64,000 nt of DNA from Acidocella sp. KAb 2-4 (GCF_020567705.1 NZ_JAJDJU010000010.1:1-64000), one strand, 5' to 3'; shown: positions 24,664 through 34,260, counted from the stretch's first letter. The notes: generated by a model not told the origin, from the letters alone. A program made the numbers and translations.

Positions 24664-25826
24664 AGCGCCTGTCCGGCGGCGTGGCCGCTGGCCCAGGCCC
24701 ATTGGAAATTATAGCCGCCGAGCCAGCCAGTCACGTCCACAGCCTCGCCGATGAAGAACAGCCCCGGTACGGCGCGGCTCTCGCAGCTCTTCGAGGCCAG
24801 CGCTGCCGTATCCACGCCCCCGGCCGTCACTTCCGCCTTGGCGAAGCCCTCATTGCCCGTGGGGGTGAACACGCAGCGGTTCAGCTTTTCGCCCAAAGCG
24901 CGCAGGGCCTTGTCCGGCAGATCCGCCATGTTGCGCGCCTCCGCCCCGGCGAAATGCGCCGCCAGCCGCACGGGCAGATGCTCCGCCAGCACCGTTTTCA
25001 GCGCCGCTTTCGCCCGCCGCGCCTTGGCCTCCAGCAGGGCCTCCGCCGCCCGCAGCCCGGGGCAGAAATCCACAGTAAAGCCCTCGCCGGGCGCGAGATA
25101 GGAGGAGATTTGCAGCACCGCCGGGCCGGACAGGCCGCGATGCGTGAATAACAGGCTCTCCTCGAACCGCGCTTTGCCCGCGCCGATCCGCACGGGGGCG
25201 GACACGCCCGCCAGCGTCTCCATCCAGCCGACATCCTGCGCGCCGAAGGTGAGCGGCACCAGCGCCGGGCGCGGCGGCACCACCGCATGGCCGAAGCGCT
25301 TGGCCGCCTCATAAGCAAACCCGCTGGCGCCGAGCTTGGGAATCGACAGCCCGCCAGTGGCGATGACCAGGTTGCGCGCGCTCACCCGCCCGGCGGATGT
25401 CTCCAGCACAAACGCGCCGTCATGCGAGATCTCGCGCACCGCCATGCCCAGCCGCAACGAGGCTCCCGCGCTCAAATCCAGCAGCATGTCCAAAATCTGC
25501 CGCGCGCTGCCATCGCAAAACAACTGCCCGAGGGTCTTCTCGTGATAGGCAATGCCGTAGCGCTCGACCAGCGCGATGAAATCCCGGGGCGTGAACCCGG
25601 CCAGCGCGGATTTGCAGAAATGCGGATTGGCCGAGAGGAAATTCTCGGCCCCCACCTTCATGTTCGTAAAATTGCAGCGCCCGCCGCCAGAAATCAGGAT
25701 CTTCCGGCCCGGCTCTGGCGCATGGTCGAGCACCAGCACGCGCAAACCCCGCCTTGCCGCCACGCCCGCGCAAAACAGCCCGGCCGCGCCCGCGCCGATC
25801 ACCGCGGCATCATAGATTCCATTCAT
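24651..25826 (-). CDS. NAD(P)/FAD-dependent oxidoreductase, HI0933/YhiN family
   Basis: A 391-residue flavoprotein with a Rossmann dinucleotide-binding start (AAVIGAGAAGLFCAGVAARRG), the family-specific GRKILISGGGRCNFTN, and the C-terminal FFIGEAVDVTGWLGGYNFQWAWASG that contacts FAD. Members of the HI0933-like family have no firmly established reaction. It is the last gene of a minus-strand stretch starting with a LysR regulator gene 9 nt downstream of its own start region on the other side, and converges with the M32 peptidase. Confidence 0.85.
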   Translation of the reverse strand: MNGIYDAAVIGAGAAGLFCAGVAARRGLRVLVLDHAPEPGRKILISGGGRCNFTNMKVGAENFLSANPHFCKSALAGFTPRDFIALVERYGIAYHEKTLGQLFCDGSARQILDMLLDLSAGASLRLGMAVREISHDGAFVLETSAGRVSARNLVIATGGLSIPKLGASGFAYEAAKRFGHAVVPPRPALVPLTFGAQDVGWMETLAGVSAPVRIGAGKARFEESLLFTHRGLSGPAVLQISSYLAPGEGFTVDFCPGLRAAEALLEAKARRAKAALKTVLAEHLPVRLAAHFAGAEARNMADLPDKALRALGEKLNRCVFTPTGNEGFAKAEVTAGGVDTAALASKSCESRAVPGLFFIGEAVDVTGWLGGYNFQWAWASGHAAGQALQVR

Positions 25827-25835
25827 CCGCCGCTT

Positions 25836-26723
25836 TTAGCCCCGGCTGCCGGCGAGGCGCAAAAACTGCCGCACGGCGGGCGAGGCCTCGGCCCGCCGGC
25901 TGGCGAGCATCAGCTCGGAGATCAGCTCCACCCCCTCCACCGGGCGCAGCACCGTGCCGGGAATGCGGACATTCACCGCGTTTTCGGGAATCAGCCCTAC
26001 CCCCAGCCCAGCGGCGACGGCGGTGAGCACGGTGAGAAAATCGCGCACCGGGGCCAGGATTTCGGGCGTGAACCCGCCCGCCTCGCCGAGCATGCGGATG
26101 CGCGCCAGGAATCCGGCCGCCTCGCCGAAATAGGGCACGATGAATTTCGCCCCCTTCAAATCCGCCGGCCGCAGCGCCGCCTGCGCGGCCAGCTTGTGGT
26201 CCTCGGGCAGGGCGATGTGCAGCGCGTCCCGCTGCAACGGCGTCACCTTCACCTCCACCGGGTAATCCGCCCGCGCGCGCAGAAAGCCGAGATCCAGCCG
26301 CCCGGCGGCGATTTCCTCCAGCTGGCGCGGCGTTTCCATCTCGCGCAGCCGCACCTCCACCCCCGGCGCCACCGCCCGGTAGCGCCGCACCAGCGACGAC
26401 ACCACGCCCCCCCAGGCGGCGGAGGCGACAAAGCCGATTTCCAGGCCGCCGATCTCGCCCCGCGCCGCGCGCCGCCCAATGGTCTCGCCGCGCTCCGCCT
26501 GGCGCAAGATCGCCCGCGCCTCGGGCAGAAACAGCGCGCCGGTCGCGGTCAGCGACACCGAGGAGCGCTTCGCCCGGTTGAACAGCTTACCGCCCAGCGC
26601 TGTCTCCAGCCCGGCAATCAGCCGCGACACGCCCGATTGCGTGGTGCCCAGCCGGTCAGCGGCGCGGGCGAAATGCAGTTCCTCGGCGAGGATTTCAAAG
26701 CAGCGGAGCTGGCGGAGTTCCAT
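25836..26723 (-). CDS. LysR-family transcriptional regulator
   Basis: A 295-residue regulator. The N-terminal winged helix MELRQLRCFEILAEELHFARAADRLGTTQSGVSRLIAGLETALG is classic LysR; the remainder is a two-lobed effector domain (IGGLEIGFVASAAWGGVV, DLGFLRARADYPVEV). It is transcribed divergently from the glutaryl-CoA dehydrogenase gene across 102 bp that contain a perfect inverted repeat fitting the T-N11-A LysR site. It therefore probably controls gcdH and the CoA-transferase, with glutarate or a related metabolite as possible effector (inference). Confidence 0.88.
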   Translation of the reverse strand: MELRQLRCFEILAEELHFARAADRLGTTQSGVSRLIAGLETALGGKLFNRAKRSSVSLTATGALFLPEARAILRQAERGETIGRRAARGEIGGLEIGFVASAAWGGVVSSLVRRYRAVAPGVEVRLREMETPRQLEEIAAGRLDLGFLRARADYPVEVKVTPLQRDALHIALPEDHKLAAQAALRPADLKGAKFIVPYFGEAAGFLARIRMLGEAGGFTPEILAPVRDFLTVLTAVAAGLGVGLIPENAVNVRIPGTVLRPVEGVELISELMLASRRAEASPAVRQFLRLAGSRG

Positions 26724-26740
26724 GTGTCTGCTTTAATGCG

Positions 26741-26757
26741 GATTTTGTATCAAAATC
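26741..26757. promoter_or_regulatory. LysR-type operator (T-N11-A inverted repeat)
   Basis: GATTTTG-TAT-CAAAATC is a perfect 7-bp inverted repeat with a 3-bp spacer and contains the T-N11-A pattern of LysR binding sites. It lies 18 bp from the LysR start and 69 bp from the gcdH start, the usual place for an autoregulatory and activation site. Confidence 0.6.
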
Positions 26758-26825
26758 AATTTTTAATCTGTTTGAAGCGTGGCGCGCTTTGCCGCAAAAC
26801 AGCGTAGCAATTTTGGGAGACCGTC

Positions 26826-28004
26826 ATGACCAAGGGTAAATTGTCCAATTTCGACTGGGCCGACGCGCTGAAGCTGGAAACGCTGCTGACCGAGGATGAG
26901 CGCGCCATCCGCGACGCCGCCCATGCTTACGCGCAGGACAAGCTGCAACCGCGCGTGCTCACCGCCTATCGCGAGGAGCGCTTCGACCGCGAGGTGATGA
27001 ATGAGCTGGGCGAGCTGGGCCTGCTCGGGCCGACGCTCTCCACCCATGGCTGCGCCGATGTCTCCTATGTCGCCTACGGCCTGATCGCGCGCGAGATCGA
27101 GCGCGTGGATTCCGGCTACCGCTCCGCCTTCTCGGTGCAGTCCTCGCTGGTGATGTACCCGATCTACGCCTTCGGCTCCGACGCGCAGAAGGATAAATAT
27201 CTGCCCAAGCTGCGCACCGGCGAGTGGGTGGGCTGCTTCGGCCTCACCGAGCCCGATGCCGGGTCCGACCCCGCCTCCATGCGCACCCGGGCCAAGAAGG
27301 TCGATGGCGGCTATCTGCTCTCCGGCTCCAAGACCTGGATCTCCAACTCCCCGATCGCCGATGTGTTCGTGGTCTGGGCCAAGGACGATGCCGGCGATAT
27401 CCGCGGCTTCACCATCGAGAAGGGCGCCAAGGGCCTCACCGCGCCCAAGATTGAAGGCAAGCTCTCGCTTCGCGCCTCCATCACCGGCATGATCATGCTG
27501 GACGAGGTGTTCGTCCCCGATGAGGCGATGTTGAACGTGAAGGGCCTGCGCGGCCCGTTCTCCTGCCTCAACAACGCCCGCTACGGCATTGCCTGGGGCG
27601 TGCTCGGCGCGGCCGAATTCTGCTTCCATGCCGCGCGCGACTATACGCTGGGCCGCAAGATGTTCGGCCGCCCGCTGGCCGCCACGCAGCTCATCCAGAA
27701 GAAGCTCGCCGATATGCAGACCGAGATCACGCTTGGTCTGCACAGCGCCCTGCAACTCGGCCGCCTGCTCGATGCCGGCGAGGCCGCGCCGGAGATGATC
27801 TCGCTGCTCAAGCGCAACAATTGCGGCAAGGCGCTGGATATCGCCCGCCAGGCGCGCGACATCCATGGCGGCAACGGCATCGCCGATGAGTATCACGTGA
27901 TGCGCCACATGGTGAATTTGGAGACGGTGAACACCTATGAGGGCGCGCATGACGTGCATGCTCTGATCCTGGGCCGCGCCATCACCGGTCTGGCGGCGTT
28001 CTGA
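26826..28004 (+). CDS. gcdH: Glutaryl-CoA dehydrogenase
   Basis: A 392-residue acyl-CoA dehydrogenase-family flavoprotein that oxidises and decarboxylates glutaryl-CoA to crotonyl-CoA in lysine, tryptophan and glutarate breakdown. Specific features are [37 protein letters not shown] (FAD-binding), [20 protein letters not shown] and the catalytic Glu in [20 protein letters not shown]. These match glutaryl-CoA dehydrogenase more than short-chain enzymes. A CoA-transferase gene follows after 2 nt, which supports a glutarate activation and oxidation pair. Confidence 0.92.
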   Translation: MTKGKLSNFDWADALKLETLLTEDERAIRDAAHAYAQDKLQPRVLTAYREERFDREVMNELGELGLLGPTLSTHGCADVSYVAYGLIAREIERVDSGYRSAFSVQSSLVMYPIYAFGSDAQKDKYLPKLRTGEWVGCFGLTEPDAGSDPASMRTRAKKVDGGYLLSGSKTWISNSPIADVFVVWAKDDAGDIRGFTIEKGAKGLTAPKIEGKLSLRASITGMIMLDEVFVPDEAMLNVKGLRGPFSCLNNARYGIAWGVLGAAEFCFHAARDYTLGRKMFGRPLAATQLIQKKLADMQTEITLGLHSALQLGRLLDAGEAAPEMISLLKRNNCGKALDIARQARDIHGGNGIADEYHVMRHMVNLETVNTYEGAHDVHALILGRAITGLAAF

Positions 28005-28006
28005 GC

Positions 28007-29185
28007 ATGGGCCCGCTCGCCGGCATCAAGGTGCTCGACCTCAGCCGCGTTCTGGCTGGCCCCTGGGCCAGCCAGGTCTTCGCGGATCTGGGCGCCGAGG
28101 TGATCAAGATCGAGCGCCCAGGCGCGGGGGATGACACCCGCGCCTGGGGGCCGCCTTTCGTGCCGGAGAGCGGGATGAGCGCCTATTTCCTCTGCGCCAA
28201 CCGCGGCAAGAAATCCGTCACCATCGACATGGGCAAACCCGAAGGCCAGGCGCTGATCAAGCGCCTCGCGGCGCAGAGCGATGTGGTGCTGGAGAATTTC
28301 AAATTCGGCGGGCTGGCCAAGCTCGGCCTGGGGCCAGAGCAGCTCTGCGCCCTCAACCCGCGCCTCGTCTATTGCTCCATCACCGGCTTCGGCCAGACCG
28401 GCCCCTACCGCCACCGCGCCGGGTATGACTTCCTGATGCAGGGCATGGGCGGGCTGATGAGCGTGACCGGCGAGCCCGAGGGCGAGCCGATGAAGGCGGG
28501 CGTCGCGGTGGTGGATGTGTTCACCGGCATGTATGCCGCCACGGCGGTGCTGGCGGCGCTGCTGGAGCGCGCGCAAAGCGGCCAGGGCCAGCACATCGAT
28601 CTGGCGTTGTTCGACGTGCAGATCGCCACCATGGCCAATCAGATTTCCAGCTATCTTGTCTCCGGCCAGCAGCCCACGCGCCTTGGCAACGCGCACCCCT
28701 CCATCGTGCCCTATCAGGTCTTTGCCTCGGCGGATGGTTATCTGATCCTGGCAGTGGGCAATGACGACCAGTTCAGCCGCTTCGTGGCGCTGGCCGGGGC
28801 GCCGGAGCTGGCCGCCGATCCGCGCTTCGCCACCAACCCCGAGCGCGTGCGCAACCGTGCCGCGCTGGTCCCGATTTTGGAAAAGCTGCTGCTGCAACGC
28901 ACCACCAAGGCGTGGTCCGAGGTGCTGGAGGAAGCCGGCGTGCCCGGCGGACCGATCAACCGCTTCCCCGATCTCGACGAGGACCCGCAGGTGCAGGCGC
29001 GCGGCATCTTCAACGAGCTTGGTGATGGCATGCGCGCCGTCGCCAACCCGATGCGTTTCTCGCGCACCCCGGCCGATGACAAGCGCCAGCCTCCGGCGCT
29101 GGGCGGGGCCACCGACGAGGTGATGGCCGAACTCGGACTCACGGCGGATGAAGTCACCGCCCTGCGCGCCGCCAAGATTATCTGA
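28007..29185 (+). CDS. Family III CoA-transferase (CaiB/BaiF type), probable glutarate CoA-transferase
   Basis: A 392-residue family III CoA-transferase. The start LAGIKVLDLSRVLAGPWASQ and the segment EVIKIERPGAGDDTRAWGPPF are family hallmarks; the catalytic Asp is expected in GYDFLMQGMGGLMSVTG. It is transcribed 2 nt after gcdH, an arrangement known for succinyl-CoA:glutarate CoA-transferases, so it probably makes glutaryl-CoA for the dehydrogenase. Substrate assignment rests on context. The 3' end meets the convergent AraC regulator 6 nt away. Confidence 0.85.
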   Translation: MGPLAGIKVLDLSRVLAGPWASQVFADLGAEVIKIERPGAGDDTRAWGPPFVPESGMSAYFLCANRGKKSVTIDMGKPEGQALIKRLAAQSDVVLENFKFGGLAKLGLGPEQLCALNPRLVYCSITGFGQTGPYRHRAGYDFLMQGMGGLMSVTGEPEGEPMKAGVAVVDVFTGMYAATAVLAALLERAQSGQGQHIDLALFDVQIATMANQISSYLVSGQQPTRLGNAHPSIVPYQVFASADGYLILAVGNDDQFSRFVALAGAPELAADPRFATNPERVRNRAALVPILEKLLLQRTTKAWSEVLEEAGVPGGPINRFPDLDEDPQVQARGIFNELGDGMRAVANPMRFSRTPADDKRQPPALGGATDEVMAELGLTADEVTALRAAKII

Positions 29186-29191
29186 TTTGGC

Positions 29192-30226
29192 TCATTCCCG
29201 CGCCCAGGCGGCGCGGATCTGCTCCGGCGAGGCCCCGAACCAGCGCTTGCAGGCGCGCGAGAACGGGCTGAGCTCGGCATAGCCCAGCAGTTGCGCGATG
29301 CTGGAGAGCGACAGATGCGGCAGGCGCAGATAGCTCTCGGCCAGGCTGCGCCGCACATCCTGCACCGACCCGGCATAGGTCAGGCCGAGATCGCTCAGCC
29401 GCCGCTGCAGCGTCCAGCGCGCCACGCCCAGCGCCGCGGCGACATTCTCCATTGGCGGCGAGCCCTCGGGCAGGCGCGAGCGGATTTCGGCGCGAAGCCG
29501 GTCCGGCAGCGGCACCACGCCGCGGGGCAAACGGCGCATGAAGGCCTCGGCCAGCAGGCGCGAAAACGCGGCCGCATCGGCGCCCGGCATCGGGCGGCGC
29601 AGATCGCCGGGGTTGAACACCAGCGCATTGGTGCGCTGACCAAAGAACACCGGCGCGCCGAAAATCTCCTCATGCGCTGCGGCGTCGGGCGGGGCGGGGT
29701 GCTCGAAATGCACCTCCTCGGGCGTGAAATGGCGGCCATAGGCCTGGCGCAGCAGGTTTTGGAACATGGCGATGGAGAGTTCCGCATCCTGCCGCCGGTC
29801 GAAGATCCGCCAGTCCAGAATCCGGTATTCCAGCCGCAGCAGCCCGCCTTCGGCCTGCAACCGCACCTCGCTGGCCTCCTGGTGCAGCGGGAAGAGGTCG
29901 GCGAATTGCCGCAGCGCCGTGCCCACGCTCGGCGCCGCCAGCGCGATATCGCCCACCAGCCCATGGCTGGAGGCGGGGAATTGCCCGCCATAGCGCAGGC
30001 CGAAATCCGCGCGTCCGCTCACCCGCGCGGCGCGTTCCATCATATCCACATAGGCGGCGAGCGAGATGCTGCCATCCGTCTCGGCGTTCAGCGTACTGGC
30101 GTCGATCCCCGCCGGACCCATGATCCGGTCGGCATCCGCCCCCAACTGGGACAGAAACGGCAGCAGCCCCGCCGTGGCGACCATTGCCACCTGCGCCCCC
30201 TGGGCTGTTCTGGCCATATGGCTCAT
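29192..30226 (-). CDS. AraC-family regulator with OruR-like N-terminal domain
   Basis: A 344-residue transcription factor. The N-terminal 200 residues match the ligand-sensing domain found in OruR/ArgR-type AraC proteins (LRYGGQFPASSHGLVGDIALAAPSVGTAL). The C-terminal AraC DNA-binding domain has two helix-turn-helix units, MENVAAALGVARWTLQRRLSDLG and LSSIAQLLGYAELSPFSRACKRWFGASPEQIR. Its target is not evident; it sits beside the polyamine-type transporter operon on the same strand and could control that or the glutarate genes. The start could also be the Met at 30217. Confidence 0.85.
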   Translation of the reverse strand: MSHMARTAQGAQVAMVATAGLLPFLSQLGADADRIMGPAGIDASTLNAETDGSISLAAYVDMMERAARVSGRADFGLRYGGQFPASSHGLVGDIALAAPSVGTALRQFADLFPLHQEASEVRLQAEGGLLRLEYRILDWRIFDRRQDAELSIAMFQNLLRQAYGRHFTPEEVHFEHPAPPDAAAHEEIFGAPVFFGQRTNALVFNPGDLRRPMPGADAAAFSRLLAEAFMRRLPRGVVPLPDRLRAEIRSRLPEGSPPMENVAAALGVARWTLQRRLSDLGLTYAGSVQDVRRSLAESYLRLPHLSLSSIAQLLGYAELSPFSRACKRWFGASPEQIRAAWARE

Positions 30227-30299
30227 CCTGGTTCAACTCCGCAGCGTTGGCGGTGTGATGTGGTTTTTCCTCTTGGCCGAGACCCTAGAACGCCGCAGA

Positions 30300-31085
30300 T
30301 TACCGCGCAACCCGTCCCGATTCCCCGATCAGCTTTTGCGCCAGCAGCACCGGCACGGCGGTGAACAGGATGATCGCGAACACCACCACATTCACCTCGG
30401 GCAATTGCTGCCCCAGGCGGATGGCACCGAAAATCCATAGCGGCAGCGTGTTTTGCGCCCCGGCGGTGAAGGTGGTCACGATCACCTCGTCGAAGGACAG
30501 CGCGAAAGCCAGCAACGCCCCGGCGCCGATCGCGCTCGCCATCATCGGCAATTGCACGAGGCGGAAGGTGCGGAACGCATCGGCGCCGAGATCGGCCGAG
30601 GCCTCGGTGAGCGAGCGCGGCATCCGCCGCAGCCGGGCGACGACGTTGTTGTAAACGATCACCACGCAAAACGTGGCGTGCCCGGCCACGATCGTCCAGA
30701 ACGACAGATTGATGCCCCAGAACGCAAAATACGAGGCCAGCGCCATGCCGGTGAGGATTCCGGGCAGGGCGATCGGCAGCACGGCGATGAAGCTGACCAC
30801 CTCCTTGGCGGCGGATTTCATCCGCGCCACCGCCATCGCCGCCAGCGTGCCGAACAGGATCGCCATCACCGTCGCCAGCGCCGCGACCTGCAACGACAGC
30901 GTCAGCGCTTGGCGGACCGCCTCGTCATTCCAGGTATCGGCGAACCAGTGCAGCGCGAACCCGGCGATCGGCCAACTCGGGATCGGCGCCGCCGAGAAGG
31001 CATAGACGATGATGATCACGATGGGCAGGAACAGGAACGCCATGATCGCGGCCACCGCCGCCCAAACGAGAGTCTCAGAGCGCAT
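30300..31085 (-). CDS. ABC transporter permease, PotC-like
   Basis: A 261-residue inner-membrane permease with six predicted helices and the cytoplasmic EAA-type loop EASADLGADAFRTFRLVQLPMM that contacts the ATPase. The N-terminal MAFLFLPIVIIIVYAFSAAP is typical of PotC/PotI permeases for spermidine or putrescine. It overlaps the PotB-like permease by 11 nt and is the last gene of the four-gene transporter operon. Confidence 0.9.
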   Translation of the reverse strand: MRSETLVWAAVAAIMAFLFLPIVIIIVYAFSAAPIPSWPIAGFALHWFADTWNDEAVRQALTLSLQVAALATVMAILFGTLAAMAVARMKSAAKEVVSFIAVLPIALPGILTGMALASYFAFWGINLSFWTIVAGHATFCVVIVYNNVVARLRRMPRSLTEASADLGADAFRTFRLVQLPMMASAIGAGALLAFALSFDEVIVTTFTAGAQNTLPLWIFGAIRLGQQLPEVNVVVFAIILFTAVPVLLAQKLIGESGRVAR

Positions 31086-31950
31086 CGAAAGCCCCCAGCC
31101 GCCGGGCGATCAGCAGAAACACGGCCATGACCCCGAGCGGCAGCGCGGCATAAGCCGCGGCGAAGGGGATGTTGTTGGTAACGCCGACATTGGAATACAC
31201 CACATTGCCGATGAAATCGGAGCCTTCGCCGCCGACCAGCATCGGCGTCACGTAATCGCCGAGGGTGAGCGAGAAGGTGAAGATCGCCCCCGCCACCATG
31301 CCCGGCAGCGCCATGGGCAGCATCACGCGGCGGAAGGTCGCCAGACCATGCGCACCGAGATCGGCCGAGGCTTCGAGCAGGCTGGGCGGAATCCGCTCCA
31401 CCGCCGCCGCCACCGGCAGAATCATGAATGGCAGCCAGAGATAGGAGAACACGATCCACATCGCCCAGTTGGAGTAGCCGATATGCAGGCCGGGCAGGCC
31501 GATCGCCTTCAGCCCCCAGTTCAGCAACCCATCATGGGCCAGGATCAGCCGCCACGCATAAACGCGGGCGAGGTAGCTCGACCAGAGCGGCACCATCACC
31601 ATCGCCATCAGCGCCGCGCGCAAGCGCGGCCCGGCCAGGCGGATCATCGCGTAAGCCACCGGCCAGGCGAGCGTGATATCGGTGAGCGTCACCGCCGTGG
31701 CGATGCCGATCGTGCGCAGCCCGATCCGCGTATAGACCGGGTCGGCCAGTAATTGCTGGAAATTCGTGAAGGAAAAACCGGGGATCAGATTGCCGCTGAG
31801 GCTGTCCACCGTCCAGAACGAGGTGACGAACAGCGCGCCGATCGCGGCCAGATACAGGCCGGCGAACCAGAGTGCCGGCAGGCCGAGCAGGGCGGCATTC
31901 GCCGCCCCCTCATGCCGCCAGCCGAATGCGGAGAGAAACCGCCGCATCAT
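31075..31950 (-). CDS. ABC transporter permease, PotB-like
   Basis: A 291-residue permease with six predicted helices and the EAA-type loop LLEASADLGAHGLATFRRVMLP. The first external segment SFWTVDSLSGNLIPGFSFTNFQQLL resembles PotB/PotH. The chosen ATG (31950) overlaps the stop of the binding-protein gene as TGATG, giving translational coupling; a second ATG follows directly. It forms a heterodimeric channel with the PotC-like subunit. Confidence 0.9.
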   Translation of the reverse strand: MMRRFLSAFGWRHEGAANAALLGLPALWFAGLYLAAIGALFVTSFWTVDSLSGNLIPGFSFTNFQQLLADPVYTRIGLRTIGIATAVTLTDITLAWPVAYAMIRLAGPRLRAALMAMVMVPLWSSYLARVYAWRLILAHDGLLNWGLKAIGLPGLHIGYSNWAMWIVFSYLWLPFMILPVAAAVERIPPSLLEASADLGAHGLATFRRVMLPMALPGMVAGAIFTFSLTLGDYVTPMLVGGEGSDFIGNVVYSNVGVTNNIPFAAAYAALPLGVMAVFLLIARRLGAFDAL

Positions 31951-33101
31951 CAGCCCTTGATGTTCTGCCACTCACGCTGCCAGGCGCTGTAGTCCAGGCA
32001 ATCATGCTTGCCATTGCCACAGTCCGGAAGCGGAGTTTTCCAGAATTTGATGGAGTCGAAATAGCTTGCCGGGGCGTTCGCGTGATACTGCGCGCAAGAG
32101 CCGGGCTGCTGTGCGTCCATTTCCTTGCAGGCCAGGGTGTTCGCCGGGGTCTCGCCGAAATAGATCGCCTGTTCCGCCTGCACTTTCGGCGTCGTCACCC
32201 AGTTGATCCACTCATAGGCGCAGTTGGGGTGCGGGGCCTTGGCCGAGATCATCCAGGTATCCGCCCAGCCTGTGGCGCCTTCCTGCGGAATCGTATCCGC
32301 CACCGCCACCTTGGCGGCTTGCAGCGTGTTGGTCTGATACGGCCAGGCCGCGCCCACCACCGCGTCGCCCGAGGTGAAGAGCTGGATCTCGTCGGAGGCC
32401 AGCGCCCAATATTTCTTGATTAGCCCGGACTGCGCCTTCAGCAGCTTCACCACCGCGTCCATCTGCGTCTGGTTCAGCTCATACGGGTCGGTGATGCCCA
32501 GCGATGGATCGGTCTTGGACAGATACAGCGCGGCATCGGCGATCTGGATCGGGTTATCCGGCACCGTGATCTTGCCCTTGTATTTCGGATCATAGATCAC
32601 GCTCCACGACGTCGGCGCCGAGGCGAACACCTTGGTGCTGTAGAGCAGCGTGTTCGGGCCCCATTCATAGGAAACCCCGTAATGCACCCCGCCCACCGTA
32701 TTGAAATCCGGGCTTTGCAGCTGCGGAATGAAATTCTTCCAGGCCGGGATCAGCGCGATGTTGATCGGCTGCACGTTGTGCCCATAGATCAGCCGCAGCG
32801 TGGCATCGCCCGAGGCGGAGACGACATCGTACTGATCGCCGCCGCCCGAGCGCATCAGCGCCACCATCTCGTCCGACGAGCCGGCATATTTCGCATGCAC
32901 CTGGCAGCCCGTGGCGGCTTCGAACGGTTTCACCCAGTCATCCTGGGCATAGCCTTCCCAGGCGACGACGTTCAGCACGCCCTCGCCCTTGCCGATGGCC
33001 TGCAACGGCTCCATCGCCGCCGCCCCTTGTGCGAACGGCAGCGATACGGACAAGCCCAGCGCCAGCCGTCCGATCGTCTTTCTCACAACGTCCTGCATCA
33101 T
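31950..33101 (-). CDS. Polyamine-type ABC substrate-binding protein, PotD/PotF-like
   Basis: A 383-residue periplasmic binding protein with a signal peptide (LALGLSVSLPFAQGAAA). The mature start GVLNVVAWEGYAQDDWVKPFEAATGCQV is characteristic of the PotD/PotF family, as are DQYDVVSASGDATLRLI and VHYGVSYEWGPNTLLYS. Four Cys residues near the C-terminus (ACKEMDAQQPGSCA and PDCGNGKHDCLDY) may form disulfides, which is unusual for this family. Ligand is probably a polyamine or related cation. The GGGAGAG ribosome site lies before the ATG, 8 nt after the ATPase gene. Confidence 0.87.
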   Translation of the reverse strand: MMQDVVRKTIGRLALGLSVSLPFAQGAAAMEPLQAIGKGEGVLNVVAWEGYAQDDWVKPFEAATGCQVHAKYAGSSDEMVALMRSGGGDQYDVVSASGDATLRLIYGHNVQPINIALIPAWKNFIPQLQSPDFNTVGGVHYGVSYEWGPNTLLYSTKVFASAPTSWSVIYDPKYKGKITVPDNPIQIADAALYLSKTDPSLGITDPYELNQTQMDAVVKLLKAQSGLIKKYWALASDEIQLFTSGDAVVGAAWPYQTNTLQAAKVAVADTIPQEGATGWADTWMISAKAPHPNCAYEWINWVTTPKVQAEQAIYFGETPANTLACKEMDAQQPGSCAQYHANAPASYFDSIKFWKTPLPDCGNGKHDCLDYSAWQREWQNIKG

Positions 33102-33109
33102 GTCTCTCC

Positions 33110-34114
33110 CTAGTTGCCGATTTTTCGTGCCGCGTCGCGCGGCCAGACCGCCAGCACGGCATCGCCCGCCGCCAGGCGCAAACGCTCGCCCACGGGCAAG
33201 GCGTTGCTTTCCATCACGTTAAGGCTGGTGCCGTCGGCCAGCGCCACCTGATAGCGCGTCACCGCGCCCAGATAGGTCGCCTCGCGCACCACGCCCGGTT
33301 GCGCCGCGTGGTTTTCCGGCGCCTCCGCCCCCGCCGCCAGCAGCCGCACTTTTTCCGGCCGCAGCAGTGTGCTGCCTCCCAGCAGGTTGGAGCTGCCCAC
33401 GAAATCGGCCACGAACACGCTGGCCGGGCGTTCATACAGGTCGAACGCCGTGCCGATCTGTTCGATCCGCCCTTGCGAGAACACCGCGATCCGGTCGCTC
33501 ATTGAAAGCGCCTCATCCTGGTCGTGCGTCACGTAGATAAATGTGATGCCGGTCTCGTGCTGCAAGCGTTTCAGTTCGGTCTGCATCTGGTGGCGCAGCT
33601 TCAAATCCAGCGCGCCGAGCGGCTCGTCCAGCAGCAGCACGCGCGGCTTGTTCACCATCGCGCGCGCCAGGGCCACGCGCTGGCGCTGCCCGCCGGAAAG
33701 CTGGGCCGGCTTGCGCCCGGCGAAATCGGCCAGTTGCACGGCGGCCAGCGCCTTTTCGGCCTCGGCATGGGCCTCGGCTTTCGGCATGTTCTTGGCGCGC
33801 AGCCCGTAGGCCACGTTTTCCACCAGGGTGAGATGCGGAAACAGCGCGTAATCCTGAAACACGGTGTTCACCGCGCGGGCGAAGGGGGGCAGCGCGGCCA
33901 CGTCCTGGCCATCGAGCATGATCCGCCCCTTGTCGGGCCGCTCAAACCCCGCGATCAGCCGCAGCGTCGTGGTCTTGCCCGAGCCCGAGGGGCCGAGGAG
34001 GGTGAAGAACTCACCCGCATACACGGTGAGATCGAGCTGCGCCAAAGCCACCGCGGCGCCATAAGATTTGGCGACAGCTTCAAGTTGCACGATGGGCTGT
34101 TTCGCGGTCTGCAA
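33110..34114 (-). CDS. ABC transporter ATP-binding protein, PotA-like
   Basis: A 334-residue ATPase powering the polyamine-type importer. Walker [12 protein letters not shown]-loop [14 protein letters not shown], signature [14 protein letters not shown], Walker [13 protein letters not shown] and the switch His in [10 protein letters not shown] are intact; a C-terminal TOBE-like domain begins near residue 245. The start codon appears to be TTG at 34114, supported by AAGGGAG 6 nt upstream. First gene of the A-D-B-C operon and divergent from an aldehyde dehydrogenase across a 42-bp palindrome. Confidence 0.92.
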   Translation of the reverse strand: MQTAKQPIVQLEAVAKSYGAAVALAQLDLTVYAGEFFTLLGPSGSGKTTTLRLIAGFERPDKGRIMLDGQDVAALPPFARAVNTVFQDYALFPHLTLVENVAYGLRAKNMPKAEAHAEAEKALAAVQLADFAGRKPAQLSGGQRQRVALARAMVNKPRVLLLDEPLGALDLKLRHQMQTELKRLQHETGITFIYVTHDQDEALSMSDRIAVFSQGRIEQIGTAFDLYERPASVFVADFVGSSNLLGGSTLLRPEKVRLLAAGAEAPENHAAQPGVVREATYLGAVTRYQVALADGTSLNVMESNALPVGERLRLAAGDAVLAVWPRDAARKIGN

Positions 34115-34166
34115 ATCTGTCTCCCTTTTTAACTATGCCACGCTGCCACGGTTTCGCCCCTCGCGG

Positions 34167-34208
34167 GTTGACCGCCGAGCACAATCCGCCCTGTGCTCCG
34201 TGGTCAAC
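34167..34208. promoter_or_regulatory. 42-bp interrupted palindrome in divergent promoter region
   Basis: The pattern is GTTGACC (34167-34173), 3 nt, GAGCACA (34177-34183), 8 nt, TGTGCTC (34192-34198), 3 nt, GGTCAAC (34202-34208). Both 7-bp arm pairs are perfect inverted repeats with symmetric spacing. It lies midway between the potA-like and aldehyde dehydrogenase genes, so it could be a shared operator of tandem dimers. A structured RNA is the alternative. Confidence 0.6.
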
Positions 34209-34260
34209 AAGGTGCTGGCGGGTCTGGCTGATAATCGGCCCATAATCAGGAGGAGTTACC

